From Actinomycetales bacterium (lineage in GTDB: Bacteria > Actinomycetota > Actinomycetes > S36-B12 > UBA5976), in the NCBI GenBank assembly GCA_018969715.1, contig JAGWXT010000013.1, forward strand, positions 1 through 51,018: a DNA stretch of 51,018 nt, in the 5' to 3' direction. Within the stretch, counting starts at the first letter, position 1, and the number at the start of each line of letters is the position of its first letter. Under the pieces are notes generated by a model, which worked only from the letters and a program-made list of their open reading frames with translations, was not told where the DNA came from and did not search any database. Made by a program: the position numbers and the translations under genes. Below, piece after piece: positions 1 to 9,484 of the stretch.

Positions 1-966
<966 letters not shown>

Positions 967-1141
967 GATCTTTGATTCTGGCTGTACAGACTCACACTTG
1001 CATGTGTCTGTCCAACCAAAGGAATTCCCTCTCCGAGGTAGACCTCGGAGACGGGGTTCTTGGCATCGACTTTTTGGCACACTGTTGAGTTCTCAAGGTA
1101 CGGACGTTTCCCCACTGCGGGTTGACCGCTTTCAGGGCGAC
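967..1141 (-). promoter_or_regulatory. 16S rRNA leader with conserved anti-termination-like element
   Basis: This is the transcribed leader between the predicted promoter and the 16S 5' end. At 1072-1097 the minus strand carries TTGAGAACTCAACAGTGTG followed by CC, the highly conserved leader element of actinobacterial rRNA operons (boxA-like, implicated in anti-termination and processing). Between it and the 16S gene lies a perfect short-loop hairpin at 1031-1050. The rest of the interval up to the ZIP gene at 1522 holds the promoter, a tandem repeat (1171-1252) and otherwise no gene I can support. Confidence 0.8.
1031..1050 (-). other. Perfect inverted repeat in the rRNA leader
   Basis: CTCCGAGGT and ACCTCGGAG form a perfect 9-bp inverted repeat around two bases. 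It lies between the conserved leader element and the 16S 5' end, a position where processing or anti-termination structures occur. Its role is inferred from position only. Confidence 0.5.
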
Positions 1142-1147
1142 TTTCCT

Positions 1148-1177
1148 ACGTTACTCCTCCCCCGCCCCCAGAGTCAA
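1148..1177 (-). promoter_or_regulatory. Predicted rRNA promoter
   Basis: The minus strand shows a -35 box TTGACT (1172-1177), an 18-bp spacer and a -10 box TAACGT (1148-1153), about 180 bp before the 16S gene. The -35 lies at the edge of one copy of the duplicated unit at 1171-1252. The other copy also has TTGACT (1215-1220) but no -10-like hexamer at the right distance, so only this one looks active. Confidence 0.6.
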
Positions 1178-1252
1178 ATCGCGTGTCGGCTGGTGGCCGG
1201 CACGCGAACCCCGGAGTCAAGTCGCGTGTCGGCTGGTGGCCGGCACGCGAAC
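1171..1252 (-). repeat. Tandem duplication of a 39-bp unit containing a long palindrome, upstream of the rRNA promoter
   Basis: Two copies (1171-1209 and 1214-1252, period 43 bp) differ at one base. Each contains a 29-bp inverted repeat with 12-bp arms (11 of 12 pairing) around a 5-bp centre, at 1179-1207 and 1222-1250. The proximal palindrome abuts the -35 box, where UP elements or activators act at rRNA promoters. Both strands are equally plausible; a binding-site role is inference. Confidence 0.8.
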
Positions 1253-1521
1253 TCTTGCGGAAGTTCCTATCCGAACCCTACTCCAACGACTGCCCCGTCT
1301 GAGTGGGGGGCTGTTGCTGGGTTGAGGTGCAGATCGCGGGGGACCTACACATGCGGTTCTGAATCCTCTAACACGCGCGACCGAGCTGCTATTCCGTTCC
1401 CGGCCCGCCAATCTTCCGGCACCCGCCGACTCCTCCGTCGCCCGGCTCCGCCGAGGGCCGGGAGTCCGCCCTGCGTGCCCGGAACTTGCTTGACCATTGG
1501 CGGCGATACCCTGCGGCTGTC

Positions 1522-2415
1522 ATGGAGGACTCGGTTGCACTCGCATTCCTGGTCACGCTCATTGCGGGGTTGTGCACCGGGCTGGGCAGCCTGGTGGCGT
1601 TCTTCTACCGTCGCCCCGATCACCGGCTGCTGTCGGTCTCGCTGGGTTTCAGCGCCGGGGTCATGGTCTACATCTCGTTTGTCAGCATCCTGCCCACTGC
1701 TGCGGACCTGCTGTCCGGTGAGAACGGTCGTTCCGGTCCCGCACTGGCAGCCCTCGGATTCTTCGGCGGCATCGGGATCATGGCTCTCGTTGAGCGGCTC
1801 CTCCCCACCGTCCTGCATCATCCGGAGCAGGAGGTGGCAGGCCTCACCCACGGCGCTGTTGGTGTCGGGCGCGCGGATCCTCAGTCCGCGCCGTCAGGTG
1901 CATCCGGAGTGCAGTTGCCGGGGCGGCCGCAGGCGATCGGCCTCACCGACCCGCTCGTCCGCGCCCGCATCATGAGGACGGGCCTGCTGATGGCCGTGGC
2001 GATTGGGCTGCACAACCTGCCAGAGGGCTTTGCGACGTTCCTCGCCACGCTCTCGGAGCCCACCCTCGGCATCGCCCTCGCGGTGGCCGTCGCCATCCAC
2101 AATGTGCCGGAGGGCATCGCCGTCTCGGTTCCCATCTACTACGCAACGGGGAGCCGTCTGCGCGCGCTTGCCTACTCCTTCGCCAGTGGCGTCGCAGAAC
2201 CAGTAGGTGCCCTGATCGGATTCCTGCTGCTGCGCCCCTACGTCACGGACACCTCACTGGGTATCGTGTTCGCCGCTCTCGCCGGGATCATGGTGTACAT
2301 CAGCTTCGACGAGGTGCTGCCCGCCGCGCGCGACTACGGCAAGCACACCCTGTCCATGGTCGGCCTGTTCGCCGGCATGGCAGTCATGGCTGGTTCACTG
2401 CTGCTGCTGGCCTGA
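1522..2415 (+). CDS. ZIP-family metal transporter (ZupT-like)
   Basis: This 297-residue membrane protein belongs to the ZIP family, which imports divalent metals such as zinc, iron or manganese. The N-terminal segment aligns with ZupT, and several hydrophobic segments are evident. The two family signatures of the metal path are present: HNLPEG starting at His164 and HNVPEG starting at His193. The segment between about residues 90 and 140 is loop-like, as expected for the variable cytoplasmic loop. I chose the ATG at 1522; an in-frame TTG at 1486 would add 12 residues with no family match. Neither has a clear ribosome binding site. Its 3' end overlaps the 3' end of tyrS by about 20 bp, tail to tail. 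Metal specificity cannot be told from sequence. Confidence 0.88.
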   Translation: MEDSVALAFLVTLIAGLCTGLGSLVAFFYRRPDHRLLSVSLGFSAGVMVYISFVSILPTAADLLSGENGRSGPALAALGFFGGIGIMALVERLLPTVLHHPEQEVAGLTHGAVGVGRADPQSAPSGASGVQLPGRPQAIGLTDPLVRARIMRTGLLMAVAIGLHNLPEGFATFLATLSEPTLGIALAVAVAIHNVPEGIAVSVPIYYATGSRLRALAYSFASGVAEPVGALIGFLLLRPYVTDTSLGIVFAALAGIMVYISFDEVLPAARDYGKHTLSMVGLFAGMAVMAGSLLLLA

Positions 2416-3723
2416 GGCGGGGTCCACAGCACCGGTGACCAGCGCTGGTGGCCGCCGGACGGAGATCCCCGCGATCGCGCGGCGTCCACGGCGGATGACC
2501 AGCAGGCCTCCGGGCAGGACGCGGTCGGCCTGGATCGGCTCATCGGCCTGCGTGATCCGCTCGTTGTTGACCGACGCTCCACCTTCGGCGATGGTGCGGC
2601 GGGCAGCGCTGAGGCTTGCCGCGAGCCCCGTCACATGCAGGGCCTGCGCCGGGGTGGGCAGCACCGGCTCACCCCATTCCGTCAGGCCGGCCTGCTGCAG
2701 CGCGGATTGCAGGGTGCCGGTATCGACCTCGGCAAGGGATGCCTGACCGAATAGGGCCGCTGCGGCGGTTGTCACCTGGCGGGTGGTGTCAGCACCGTGC
2801 ACCAGGTCGGTGAGCGAGTCGGCAAGGTGCTGTTGCCCGATGCGCCGCGATGGATGCGCCTGCGAGTCAGCGAGTACCGCGGCAACCTCCGCCGATTCGC
2901 CCAGGGAGAAGGTGGCCAGCAGTCCCGGCAGATCCCGGTCATCGGCATTGCGCCAGAACTGGTGGAAGTCCCAGGCACTCGTATGGGCGGGATCCAGCCA
3001 GACGGTTCCGGCCTCGGTCTTGCCGAACTTCGTGCCATCCGCCTTTGTCAGCAGCGGCGTGGTGAGGGCGTGGACGGCGGCTTGGCTCATCCTGCGTACG
3101 AGGTCAACCCCGGCGGTGATATTGCCCCACTGATCCGATCCCCCCGTCTGCAGGCACACCCCGTACCGCCGGTGCAGTTCGACGTAGTCGTAGGCCTGCA
3201 GGATCGCGTAGGAGAACTCGGTGTACGAGATCCCCGGTCCGGCAAGGCGCGCCGCGACCGCATCCCGGTCGAGCATGCGATTGACGCTGATGTGCTTGCC
3301 GATGTCGCGCAGCAGCGATATGGCCGTCAGGGGTGCGGTCCATTCAAGGTTGTTGACCATGATCGCCGCATTGGGCCCGGATCGGTCGTAGTACCGACTC
3401 ACCTGGGCGGTGAGTGCGGCCGACCACTGGGCAACCACCTCCGGGGAATTCAGGCTGCGTTCACCGGTCGCCTTCGGATCCCCGATCAGGCCGGTCGCCC
3501 CGCCGATCAGGACGACCGGACGGTGCCCCGCCCGCTGCAGTCGCAGGCCGAGAAGGATCTGCACGAGGTTGCCGACATGAAGGCTCGGGGCAGTTGGGTC
3601 GAAGCCGGTGTAGAACGACACCGGCGGCCGGTCGAGCAGGTCGGCGAGGGCACCCGGATCGGTCGTCTGGGCAATGACGCCGCGATCCACCAACCTGCTG
3701 AGCAGGCCGGCCGGCTCGGTCAC
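2395..3723 (-). CDS. tyrS: Tyrosyl-tRNA synthetase
   Basis: A class I aminoacyl-tRNA synthetase of 442 residues that charges tRNA-Tyr. The HIGH-type signature appears as HVGN at residue 49, and the KMSKS-type loop as KFGK at residue 232, the form used by bacterial TyrRS. A C-terminal S4-like RNA-binding domain follows (about 370-430). The start is a GTG at 3723 that overlaps the argH stop as GTGA; a longer frame upstream lacks homology. It is the last gene of the arg block, and ends against the convergent ZIP gene. Confidence 0.95.
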   Translation of the reverse strand: MTEPAGLLSRLVDRGVIAQTTDPGALADLLDRPPVSFYTGFDPTAPSLHVGNLVQILLGLRLQRAGHRPVVLIGGATGLIGDPKATGERSLNSPEVVAQWSAALTAQVSRYYDRSGPNAAIMVNNLEWTAPLTAISLLRDIGKHISVNRMLDRDAVAARLAGPGISYTEFSYAILQAYDYVELHRRYGVCLQTGGSDQWGNITAGVDLVRRMSQAAVHALTTPLLTKADGTKFGKTEAGTVWLDPAHTSAWDFHQFWRNADDRDLPGLLATFSLGESAEVAAVLADSQAHPSRRIGQQHLADSLTDLVHGADTTRQVTTAAAALFGQASLAEVDTGTLQSALQQAGLTEWGEPVLPTPAQALHVTGLAASLSAARRTIAEGGASVNNERITQADEPIQADRVLPGGLLVIRRGRRAIAGISVRRPPALVTGAVDPASGQQQQ

Positions 3724-5165
3724 GGACGCTGACCCGGGGACTGCCCACCCCACTGGGGCGACCATTGCCCACGCCACTGCACCCGGCGATCGGCAACCCG
3801 GCTTCGTGCGGCGATGACCTGCTCGCGCACCCGCGCGGGGGCGGTGCCGCCAGGAACCGTGCGGCGCGCCAGGGCGGTGGCGAGGTCCACCCCGGCCATC
3901 ACCGTGGGCGTGAGGTGCGGGGAGATCGCACGACACTGCTCATCGGTCAACTCCCCCAGTGCCACTCCACGTTCATCGGCGGCAGCGACCAGCCGTCCCG
4001 TGATCTCATGTGCGATGGCGAAGGGGATGCCGGCCCGTGCCAGTTCATCGGCGACCTCGGTTGCCAGGGCATGGCCGGCGGGGGCCATCGTGCGCAGCCG
4101 CTCGGCGTTGAAGGTGAGGGTCCGCACGCACCCGGTGAGGGCCGGCAGGGTGAGGGCGAGCGTGTCGAGTGCGTCGAACAACGGCGGCTTGTCCTCCTGC
4201 AGGTCGCGGTTGTAGCCGAAGGGCAGCGCCTTGAGCAGGACCAGCACGGTGGTGAGGTCACCGATCAGCCGGGCGCTGCGGCCTCGTGCGAGCTCGGCGA
4301 TGTCGGGGTTCTTCTTCTGCGGCATGATCGAGGACCCGGTGGACCATTCATCCGCCAACTGTGCAACCGCGAACTCGCTGGCGCACCACAGCGTGATCTC
4401 CTCGCCGAGCCGGGACAGGTGCACGCCGAGCAGTGCGCACACGAAGAGCAGCTCAGCAACGAAGTCACGATCGCCGACGGCATCGATGGAGTTGGCGAAG
4501 GCAGTGCTGAAGCCCAACTGCTCGGCGGTGCCCTGCGGGTCGAGGGCGAAGGGGGAACCGGCGATCGCCCCGGCACCCAATGGACTCACCGCGCACCGGG
4601 TCCGCCAGTCGACGAGGCGGTCGAGGTCGCGCAGCAGGGCGTGGACGTGCTTTGCGAGCTCGTGACCGAGGGTTACCGGCTGGGCACGCTGCAGGTGGGT
4701 GTACCCGGGCGCTGGCCAGTCCGCCGTGCGCTCCGCCTGCTCAAGCAGGGCATCTGCGAGGTCGCAGACCTGCTGGGCCAACACGGGAGTGGCGGCCAGG
4801 CAGTACAGGCGCAGGTCGGTGGCGACCTGGTCATTTCGGCTGCGTCCGGCGCGAATGCGGGCGCCAAGATCCCCGACTCGCTCGATGAGGGTGCGCTCGA
4901 TGACGGTGTGGACATCCTCGTCATCGGCGGCCGGGATCAGGGTTCCGGCCGCAACCTCACGGGACATCTCGGCGAGGACCTCGGTGATCCGCTCGGCATC
5001 GGCAGCGGAGAGCAGACCCGCCATCTGGAGCACCCCGACATGGGCCGAGGTCTGCATGATGTCCTGCGGCGCCAGCCGCCAGTCCACCTCGGTGCTGCGG
5101 GACAGGGCGGTCAACTCCGGAGACGGGCCGGAGCGGAACCGCCCTCCCCAGAGGCGGGCGGTCAT
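3720..5165 (-). CDS. argH: Argininosuccinate lyase
   Basis: Splits argininosuccinate into arginine and fumarate, the last step of arginine synthesis. It is a 481-residue member of the fumarase/aspartase superfamily with the signature [12 protein letters not shown]. The ATG overlaps the argG stop as ATGA, and its own stop overlaps tyrS. Family length is about 460-470. The extra C-terminal tail holds a degenerate 8-residue duplication rich in Gln, Trp and Gly (QW-x-GQ), encoded by a 24-bp period repeat at 3740-3779, which is probably not part of the folded enzyme. Confidence 0.96.
   Translation of the reverse strand: MTARLWGGRFRSGPSPELTALSRSTEVDWRLAPQDIMQTSAHVGVLQMAGLLSAADAERITEVLAEMSREVAAGTLIPAADDEDVHTVIERTLIERVGDLGARIRAGRSRNDQVATDLRLYCLAATPVLAQQVCDLADALLEQAERTADWPAPGYTHLQRAQPVTLGHELAKHVHALLRDLDRLVDWRTRCAVSPLGAGAIAGSPFALDPQGTAEQLGFSTAFANSIDAVGDRDFVAELLFVCALLGVHLSRLGEEITLWCASEFAVAQLADEWSTGSSIMPQKKNPDIAELARGRSARLIGDLTTVLVLLKALPFGYNRDLQEDKPPLFDALDTLALTLPALTGCVRTLTFNAERLRTMAPAGHALATEVADELARAGIPFAIAHEITGRLVAAADERGVALGELTDEQCRAISPHLTPTVMAGVDLATALARRTVPGGTAPARVREQVIAARSRVADRRVQWRGQWSPQWGGQSPGQRP
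3740..3779 (-). repeat. Degenerate 24-bp tandem repeat at the argH 3' end
   Basis: Two 16-bp blocks (3740-3755 and 3764-3779) match with two differences at a 24-bp period. The period preserves the argH frame and gives the repeated QW-x-GQ pattern at the C-terminus. Confidence 0.5.
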
Positions 5166-6358
5166 TGCCGACGATCGCGCTGGGCCGCCAGTTTCGTCGT
5201 CATGCCGAAGACCTCGATGAAACCACGCGCCTGTGACTGGTCATAGGTGTCCCCGCTGTCATATGTGGCAAGGTCGAACCGGTAGAGCGACTGCTCACTG
5301 CGCCGGCCGGTGACCGTCGCCTGACCTGCGTGCAGCCGCATTCGCACCTCACCGGTGACCGACTCCTGCGCCGAGTCGATGAATGCCTGCAGACTTGAGC
5401 GAAGTGGACTGAACCACAGGCCGTCGTACACCAGCTCGGCCCAGCGCTGTTCGACCCCGCGCTTGAAGCGCGCCAGTTCCCGCTCGACGGTGACGTTCTC
5501 CAGTTCCATGTGCGCGTTGATCAGCGCGATGGCGCCGGGGGCCTCGTAGACCTCGCGGCTCTTGATGCCGACCAGACGGTCCTCGACCATGTCGATCCGG
5601 CCGACGCCCTGGGCGCCGGCCCGACGGTTGAGCGCTTCAATGGCCTGCAGGACGGTGACGGCAGCCCCGTCGATGGCCACCGGAACCCCACGTTCAAAGC
5701 CGATCACGACCTCGTCCGGCGGCCGCGGCGCCCCCGGGTCGCTGGTATAGGCGTAGACCTCCTCGGTGGGGGCATTCCAGATGTCCTCAAGGAACCCGGT
5801 CTCAACCGCCCGACCCCACAGGTTCTGGTCGACCGAGAAGGGGGACGAGTGTGTGACATCGATCGGCAGCCCCTTCTCTTCCGCGAAGGCGATCGCCTTG
5901 TCCCGCGTCATCCCGGAGTCACGGACCGGGGCATAGACGTGCAGGTCGGGTGCGAGTGCCGCGATGCTCACCTCGAAGCGCACCTGGTCATTGCCCTTCC
6001 CCGTGCAGCCATGGGCGACCGTGTCAGCCCCATGGCGTCGGGCGGCATCAACGAGATGGGCGCTGATGAGCGGCCGGGACAGCGCCGAGACCAACGGGTA
6101 GCGGTCCAGGTAGAGGGCATTGGCCCGAAGTGCCGGCAGGCAGTACTGCTCTGCGAACTCCGTGCGCAGGTCGACGACCTCGCTGGCGACCGCACCGCAG
6201 TCGAGGGCGCGCTGCCGCACCGCCTCGAGATCCTCGCCGCCCTGTCCGACATCCGCCGCCATCGCGATGACCTCGGCACCGGTTGCCTCGGTGATCCAGC
6301 CAATGGCCACTGAGGTGTCCAGGCCACCGCTGTAGGCAAGGACCACTCTGCTGCTCAT
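5162..6358 (-). CDS. argG: Argininosuccinate synthase
   Basis: Joins citrulline and aspartate using ATP to give argininosuccinate. The 398-residue protein starts with the family's N-terminal AYSGGLDTS pyrophosphatase loop at about residues 8-16 and has normal length. A good ribosome binding site (GGGAGG) lies 8 nt before the ATG. It overlaps argH by ATGA. Upstream, argB lies only 133 bp away: argD, argF and argR, which normally separate the two in Actinobacteria, are absent from the cluster. Confidence 0.97.
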   Translation of the reverse strand: MSSRVVLAYSGGLDTSVAIGWITEATGAEVIAMAADVGQGGEDLEAVRQRALDCGAVASEVVDLRTEFAEQYCLPALRANALYLDRYPLVSALSRPLISAHLVDAARRHGADTVAHGCTGKGNDQVRFEVSIAALAPDLHVYAPVRDSGMTRDKAIAFAEEKGLPIDVTHSSPFSVDQNLWGRAVETGFLEDIWNAPTEEVYAYTSDPGAPRPPDEVVIGFERGVPVAIDGAAVTVLQAIEALNRRAGAQGVGRIDMVEDRLVGIKSREVYEAPGAIALINAHMELENVTVERELARFKRGVEQRWAELVYDGLWFSPLRSSLQAFIDSAQESVTGEVRMRLHAGQATVTGRRSEQSLYRFDLATYDSGDTYDQSQARGFIEVFGMTTKLAAQRDRRQ

Positions 6359-6373
6359 CGCCGCCTCCCTTGT

Positions 6374-6412
6374 TCATCTCGTGTGGTCATCTCATGTGGT
6401 CATCTCGTGCGC
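6374..6412 (-). repeat. Three 13-bp tandem repeats between argB and argG
   Basis: TCATCTCGTGTGG-type units occupy 6374-6386, 6387-6399 and 6400-6412 on the plus strand. The first two differ at one base and the third differs at its end. The repeat fills the argB-argG junction where argD, argF and argR would normally lie. I do not see a recognisable ARG box. Confidence 0.75.
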
Positions 6413-6491
6413 AGGTGTCGAGTGTGCCGGTCACGCATGTGCGGGTGTCGCGATCGCAGCTGCGGCGGCTGGCTCTCCGGACCCGCTCAGG

Positions 6492-7295
6492 CTAGTCGCG
6501 GGCGGTGCCCGCCGAACCGCGGCACACGGTGCCCGCAGCACCGAGTGCGTCGGTGACGATGACTTCGGCGACTCCGGCATCGAGGGCGTCGAGAACGGCG
6601 AGGATCTTGGGACGGATTCCCCGCTCGGCGCCGGGCAACAGGCCGCGCAGGGTCTCCGCATCGGCCTCGGCAAGCAGCGATTCCGCTGCCGGCCAGCGCT
6701 CGTAGATCCCCGGGACGTCCGTGAGGATCACCAGCCGGGTTGCGTTCAGTGCCCCCGCGATGACGCCGGCGGCGGAGTCAGCGTTGATGTTGAACCAGTG
6801 GCCATCGGCCCCGGGTGCCACGCTGGCTAGTACCGGAACCCAGCCCAGTTCCATCACCCGGCGGAGGACCTCGACATTGACCTCGGCCAGCTCGCCCACC
6901 CACCCCAGATCGACCGACTCGCCGTTGAGGGCTACCTGCGCTGGCCGCGCGGTGAGGACACCCGCATCCGCCCCGCTCATCCCCAGTGCCGTGACCCCCA
7001 ACCGCTGGAGGGCCATGACGATGTCGGGAGCCACCTCGCCCAGCAGTGCCGCCCGGGCAGCGCTGACGACCTCCGGCGTACTCACCCGCAAACCGGCACG
7101 GAACTGGCTGTCGAGGCCGAGCCTGCCCAGGAGGGCAGTGATCTGCGGGCCGCCGCCGTGGACCACGACAACCCGGGCCTGCTGCCGCAGTTCGGCGCAG
7201 CCACGGGCGAACCGCGCCAGGGCGTCCGGTCCGCCGGCGACCGCTGCCCCGCCGAACTTCACCACGGTGACCGGCAGCGCCCCACCCGCTGTCAT
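6492..7295 (-). CDS. argB: N-acetylglutamate kinase, short form
   Basis: Phosphorylates N-acetylglutamate, the second step of arginine synthesis. Amino acid kinase motifs are clear: KFGG near the N-terminus, VVVHGGGPQI, GMSGADAG and the FNINAD segment. At 267 residues it is shorter than typical actinobacterial ArgB (about 290-300). It lacks the N-terminal helix that precedes the first KxGG strand in arginine-inhibited enzymes, and the C-terminal segment that normally reads DGR-x-x-H followed by FTD-x-G-x-GT is reduced to a short VTD-containing stretch. This suggests loss of feedback inhibition, which is inference. The ATG overlaps the argJ stop as ATGA. Confidence 0.93.
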   Translation of the reverse strand: MTAGGALPVTVVKFGGAAVAGGPDALARFARGCAELRQQARVVVVHGGGPQITALLGRLGLDSQFRAGLRVSTPEVVSAARAALLGEVAPDIVMALQRLGVTALGMSGADAGVLTARPAQVALNGESVDLGWVGELAEVNVEVLRRVMELGWVPVLASVAPGADGHWFNINADSAAGVIAGALNATRLVILTDVPGIYERWPAAESLLAEADAETLRGLLPGAERGIRPKILAVLDALDAGVAEVIVTDALGAAGTVCRGSAGTARD

Positions 7296-8452
7296 GTGGG
7301 GTAGGCCGAGTTCTCATGGACGTAGCCGGCGCTGAGGTCGTTCGTCCAGATCTCGGCCGCCTCGGGTCCGGCTCCCAGGCGCACCGAGAGGCGGACCTGC
7401 CGGCCGCTCATGTCAACAACCGGGATGGGACTGATCGCCGCCCCCGCCCGAGCGCAGTCGACACCGTTGATCGCGACGGCGAGCCGATCGGACTCGAATG
7501 CGGCTGCGGTGGTACCCACGGCAGCCAGAATCCGACCCCAGTTCGGGTCCTCCCCGTGGACCGCGCACTTGACGAGATTCGACCTGGCCACCGCTCGGGC
7601 GACCAGCAGTGCATCCGCAACGGTGGCCGCCTCGGTCACCTCGACGGTGACCTGCTTGGTCGCCCCCTCCGCGTCATCGAGCATCTGGTGGACGAGGTCG
7701 GTGCAGACCTCGGTCAGGGCCTGCCGGATCTCGGCCACGCCCGGAGCGACACCCGCCGCGCCGTTGGCGCAGAGCAGGACGGTGTCATTGGTCGATTGGC
7801 AGCCATCGGAGTCAAGCCGGTCGAAGGTGCGGCTCACGACATCGGTGAGGACCTCGTGCAATACGGATGCGGGCAGCTTGGCATCGGTTGTGAGGACGAC
7901 GAGCATCGTCGCCAGTCCGGGCGCCAGCATGCCCGCCCCCTTCGCCATTCCGCCGATCGCCCACCCCTGCGGGTCCACGCGACTGACTGTCTTGGCGACG
8001 GTGTCGGTGGTCATGATCGCCTCCGCGGCGGACCTGCCCGCGGATTCGTCGCTGCCCAAGGCCGCACATGCGGCGTCAATGCCGCGCAGCAGGCGCGGCA
8101 GGTCCAGCGGGCGACCGATGATGCCCGTCGAGCACACCCCGACATCGATGGCGCCGACGCCCAGGGCATCGGCAACATGCTCGGCGGTGCGATGGGTGTC
8201 AGCGAACCCGGCCGGGCCAGTGCAGGCATTCGCGCCGCCACTGTTGAGCACGATCGCGCGCAGGCGTCCGTCGGCACAGGCCGCTCGGGTCCAGAGCACC
8301 GGGGCTGCGGTGACCCGATTGCGGGTGAACACCCCGGCGGCCTCCCACTGCGGTCCGTCATTGACCACGAGGGCGCAGTCGAGGCCGCCGGCGGACTTCA
8401 GGCCCGCCGCTACCCCGGCGGCACGGAAGCCCCGGGGCGTGACCACGGTCAT
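7292..8452 (-). CDS. argJ: Bifunctional glutamate N-acetyltransferase / N-acetylglutamate synthase
   Basis: Transfers the acetyl group from N-acetylornithine to glutamate, recycling acetyl in the cyclic arginine pathway. The 386-residue precursor carries the KGAGMLAP segment and the autoproteolytic site Ala181-Thr182 within GLATMLVVLTTDA, so it should split into alpha and beta chains with Thr182 as nucleophile. The conserved STNDTVLL block follows. It overlaps argB and argC by ATGA at both ends. With ArgJ present, a separate argA is not needed except to prime the cycle. Confidence 0.96.
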   Translation of the reverse strand: MTVVTPRGFRAAGVAAGLKSAGGLDCALVVNDGPQWEAAGVFTRNRVTAAPVLWTRAACADGRLRAIVLNSGGANACTGPAGFADTHRTAEHVADALGVGAIDVGVCSTGIIGRPLDLPRLLRGIDAACAALGSDESAGRSAAEAIMTTDTVAKTVSRVDPQGWAIGGMAKGAGMLAPGLATMLVVLTTDAKLPASVLHEVLTDVVSRTFDRLDSDGCQSTNDTVLLCANGAAGVAPGVAEIRQALTEVCTDLVHQMLDDAEGATKQVTVEVTEAATVADALLVARAVARSNLVKCAVHGEDPNWGRILAAVGTTAAAFESDRLAVAINGVDCARAGAAISPIPVVDMSGRQVRLSVRLGAGPEAAEIWTNDLSAGYVHENSAYPT

Positions 8453-9483
8453 GGGCTCACCGCGGCCCTGGGCAGTCCGGCGGTCTCGGGCAGCCCGAGG
8501 GCGATGTTCGCATTCTGGACGGCCTGCCCGGCCGCACCCTTGCCGAGGTTGTCGATGGCGGCAATACAGGTGAGGGTTGCCGTGCGCGGCTCAACGGCAA
8601 CGGCAAGGTGGACGCAGTTGGTCCCCAGCACCGCGGACGTGGTCGGCCACTGGCCGCGCGGCAACAGGTGGATGAACGGTTCATCGGCGTAGGCGGTGGC
8701 ATAGATGCGCTCCACCTCGTCCTGGTCGATCGGCTGGGCGCCGCCCGCCGCGGAACGCCCGGACGCCAGCGGGGCGGTGGCCACAGCGAGGATGCCCCGC
8801 GGCATGGGGGCGAGCATGGGGGTGAAGAGCACTGTGAGGCCCGGTAGGGACTGCTCCATCTCGGGGGTGTGCTGGTGCCCACCCGCCGCGCGATACGCCC
8901 GCATGGCACCCATGACCTCGGTTGCCAGCAAGTCCTCCGATGCCGTTCGACCTGCACCCGAGGTCCCGGAGGCGGCGACGACTGTCACGGCACCGCCGGT
9001 GATGAGCCCGGCATCGCACGCCGGACGCAGGGCGCAGGCAACTGCTGTCGGGTAGCACCCGGGATTGGCGATCCGGCGTGCCGTGCGCAGCACGGCGCGT
9101 GCACCGGGCAGTTCGGGCAGGCCGTACGGCCACGCGGGCTGCCATTCCGGTGCAGACGGGTAGTACTCCTGCCAGGCGGACGCACTACGCAGACGGTGGT
9201 CCGCACTGAGGTCGACAACCACGGCCGGCGGCAGGGTGAGGGTGCCGGAGGCACCATGGGGCAGGGCGAGGAACACGACGTCGCACTCGGTCGCCAGTGC
9301 GGTAGCACAGTCGACGAATTGCATCCCGGCCAGCTCGATCAGCCCTGGATGCACCGACGTGACCCGTTCCCCCACTCGTCGCTGGGCCCCGCAGGCGACG
9401 ACCGTCGCCTGCGGGTGGCCGAGCAGCAGCCGCAGTAGCTCGCCGCCGGTGTAGCCGGAGGCGCCCACGACTGCGGCCCGCAC
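8449..9483 (-). CDS. argC: N-acetyl-gamma-glutamyl-phosphate reductase
   Basis: Reduces N-acetylglutamyl phosphate to the semialdehyde with NADPH. The N-terminal nucleotide-binding motif GASGYTGGELLRL and the catalytic cysteine in ANPGCYPT are present. The start is a GTG at 9483, one base after the pheT stop, with a strong GAGGAGG site inside the end of pheT. A longer upstream frame inside pheT has no homology. Length is 344 residues, normal for the family. The argC gene is probably cotranscribed with pheST. Confidence 0.96.
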   Translation of the reverse strand: MRAAVVGASGYTGGELLRLLLGHPQATVVACGAQRRVGERVTSVHPGLIELAGMQFVDCATALATECDVVFLALPHGASGTLTLPPAVVVDLSADHRLRSASAWQEYYPSAPEWQPAWPYGLPELPGARAVLRTARRIANPGCYPTAVACALRPACDAGLITGGAVTVVAASGTSGAGRTASEDLLATEVMGAMRAYRAAGGHQHTPEMEQSLPGLTVLFTPMLAPMPRGILAVATAPLASGRSAAGGAQPIDQDEVERIYATAYADEPFIHLLPRGQWPTTSAVLGTNCVHLAVAVEPRTATLTCIAAIDNLGKGAAGQAVQNANIALGLPETAGLPRAAVSP

Positions 9484-9484
9484 C

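Noticed and set aside
998..1975. Long open frame on the plus strand across the rRNA leader and the ZIP gene
   Set aside because: It is out of frame with the ZIP protein, rich in Arg/Ser/Pro, and runs through the rRNA promoter. It has the composition of a high-GC shadow frame.
6374..6412. ARG boxes between argB and argG
   Set aside because: The 13-bp units do not resemble the AT-rich ArgR operator, and argR itself is not in the cluster.
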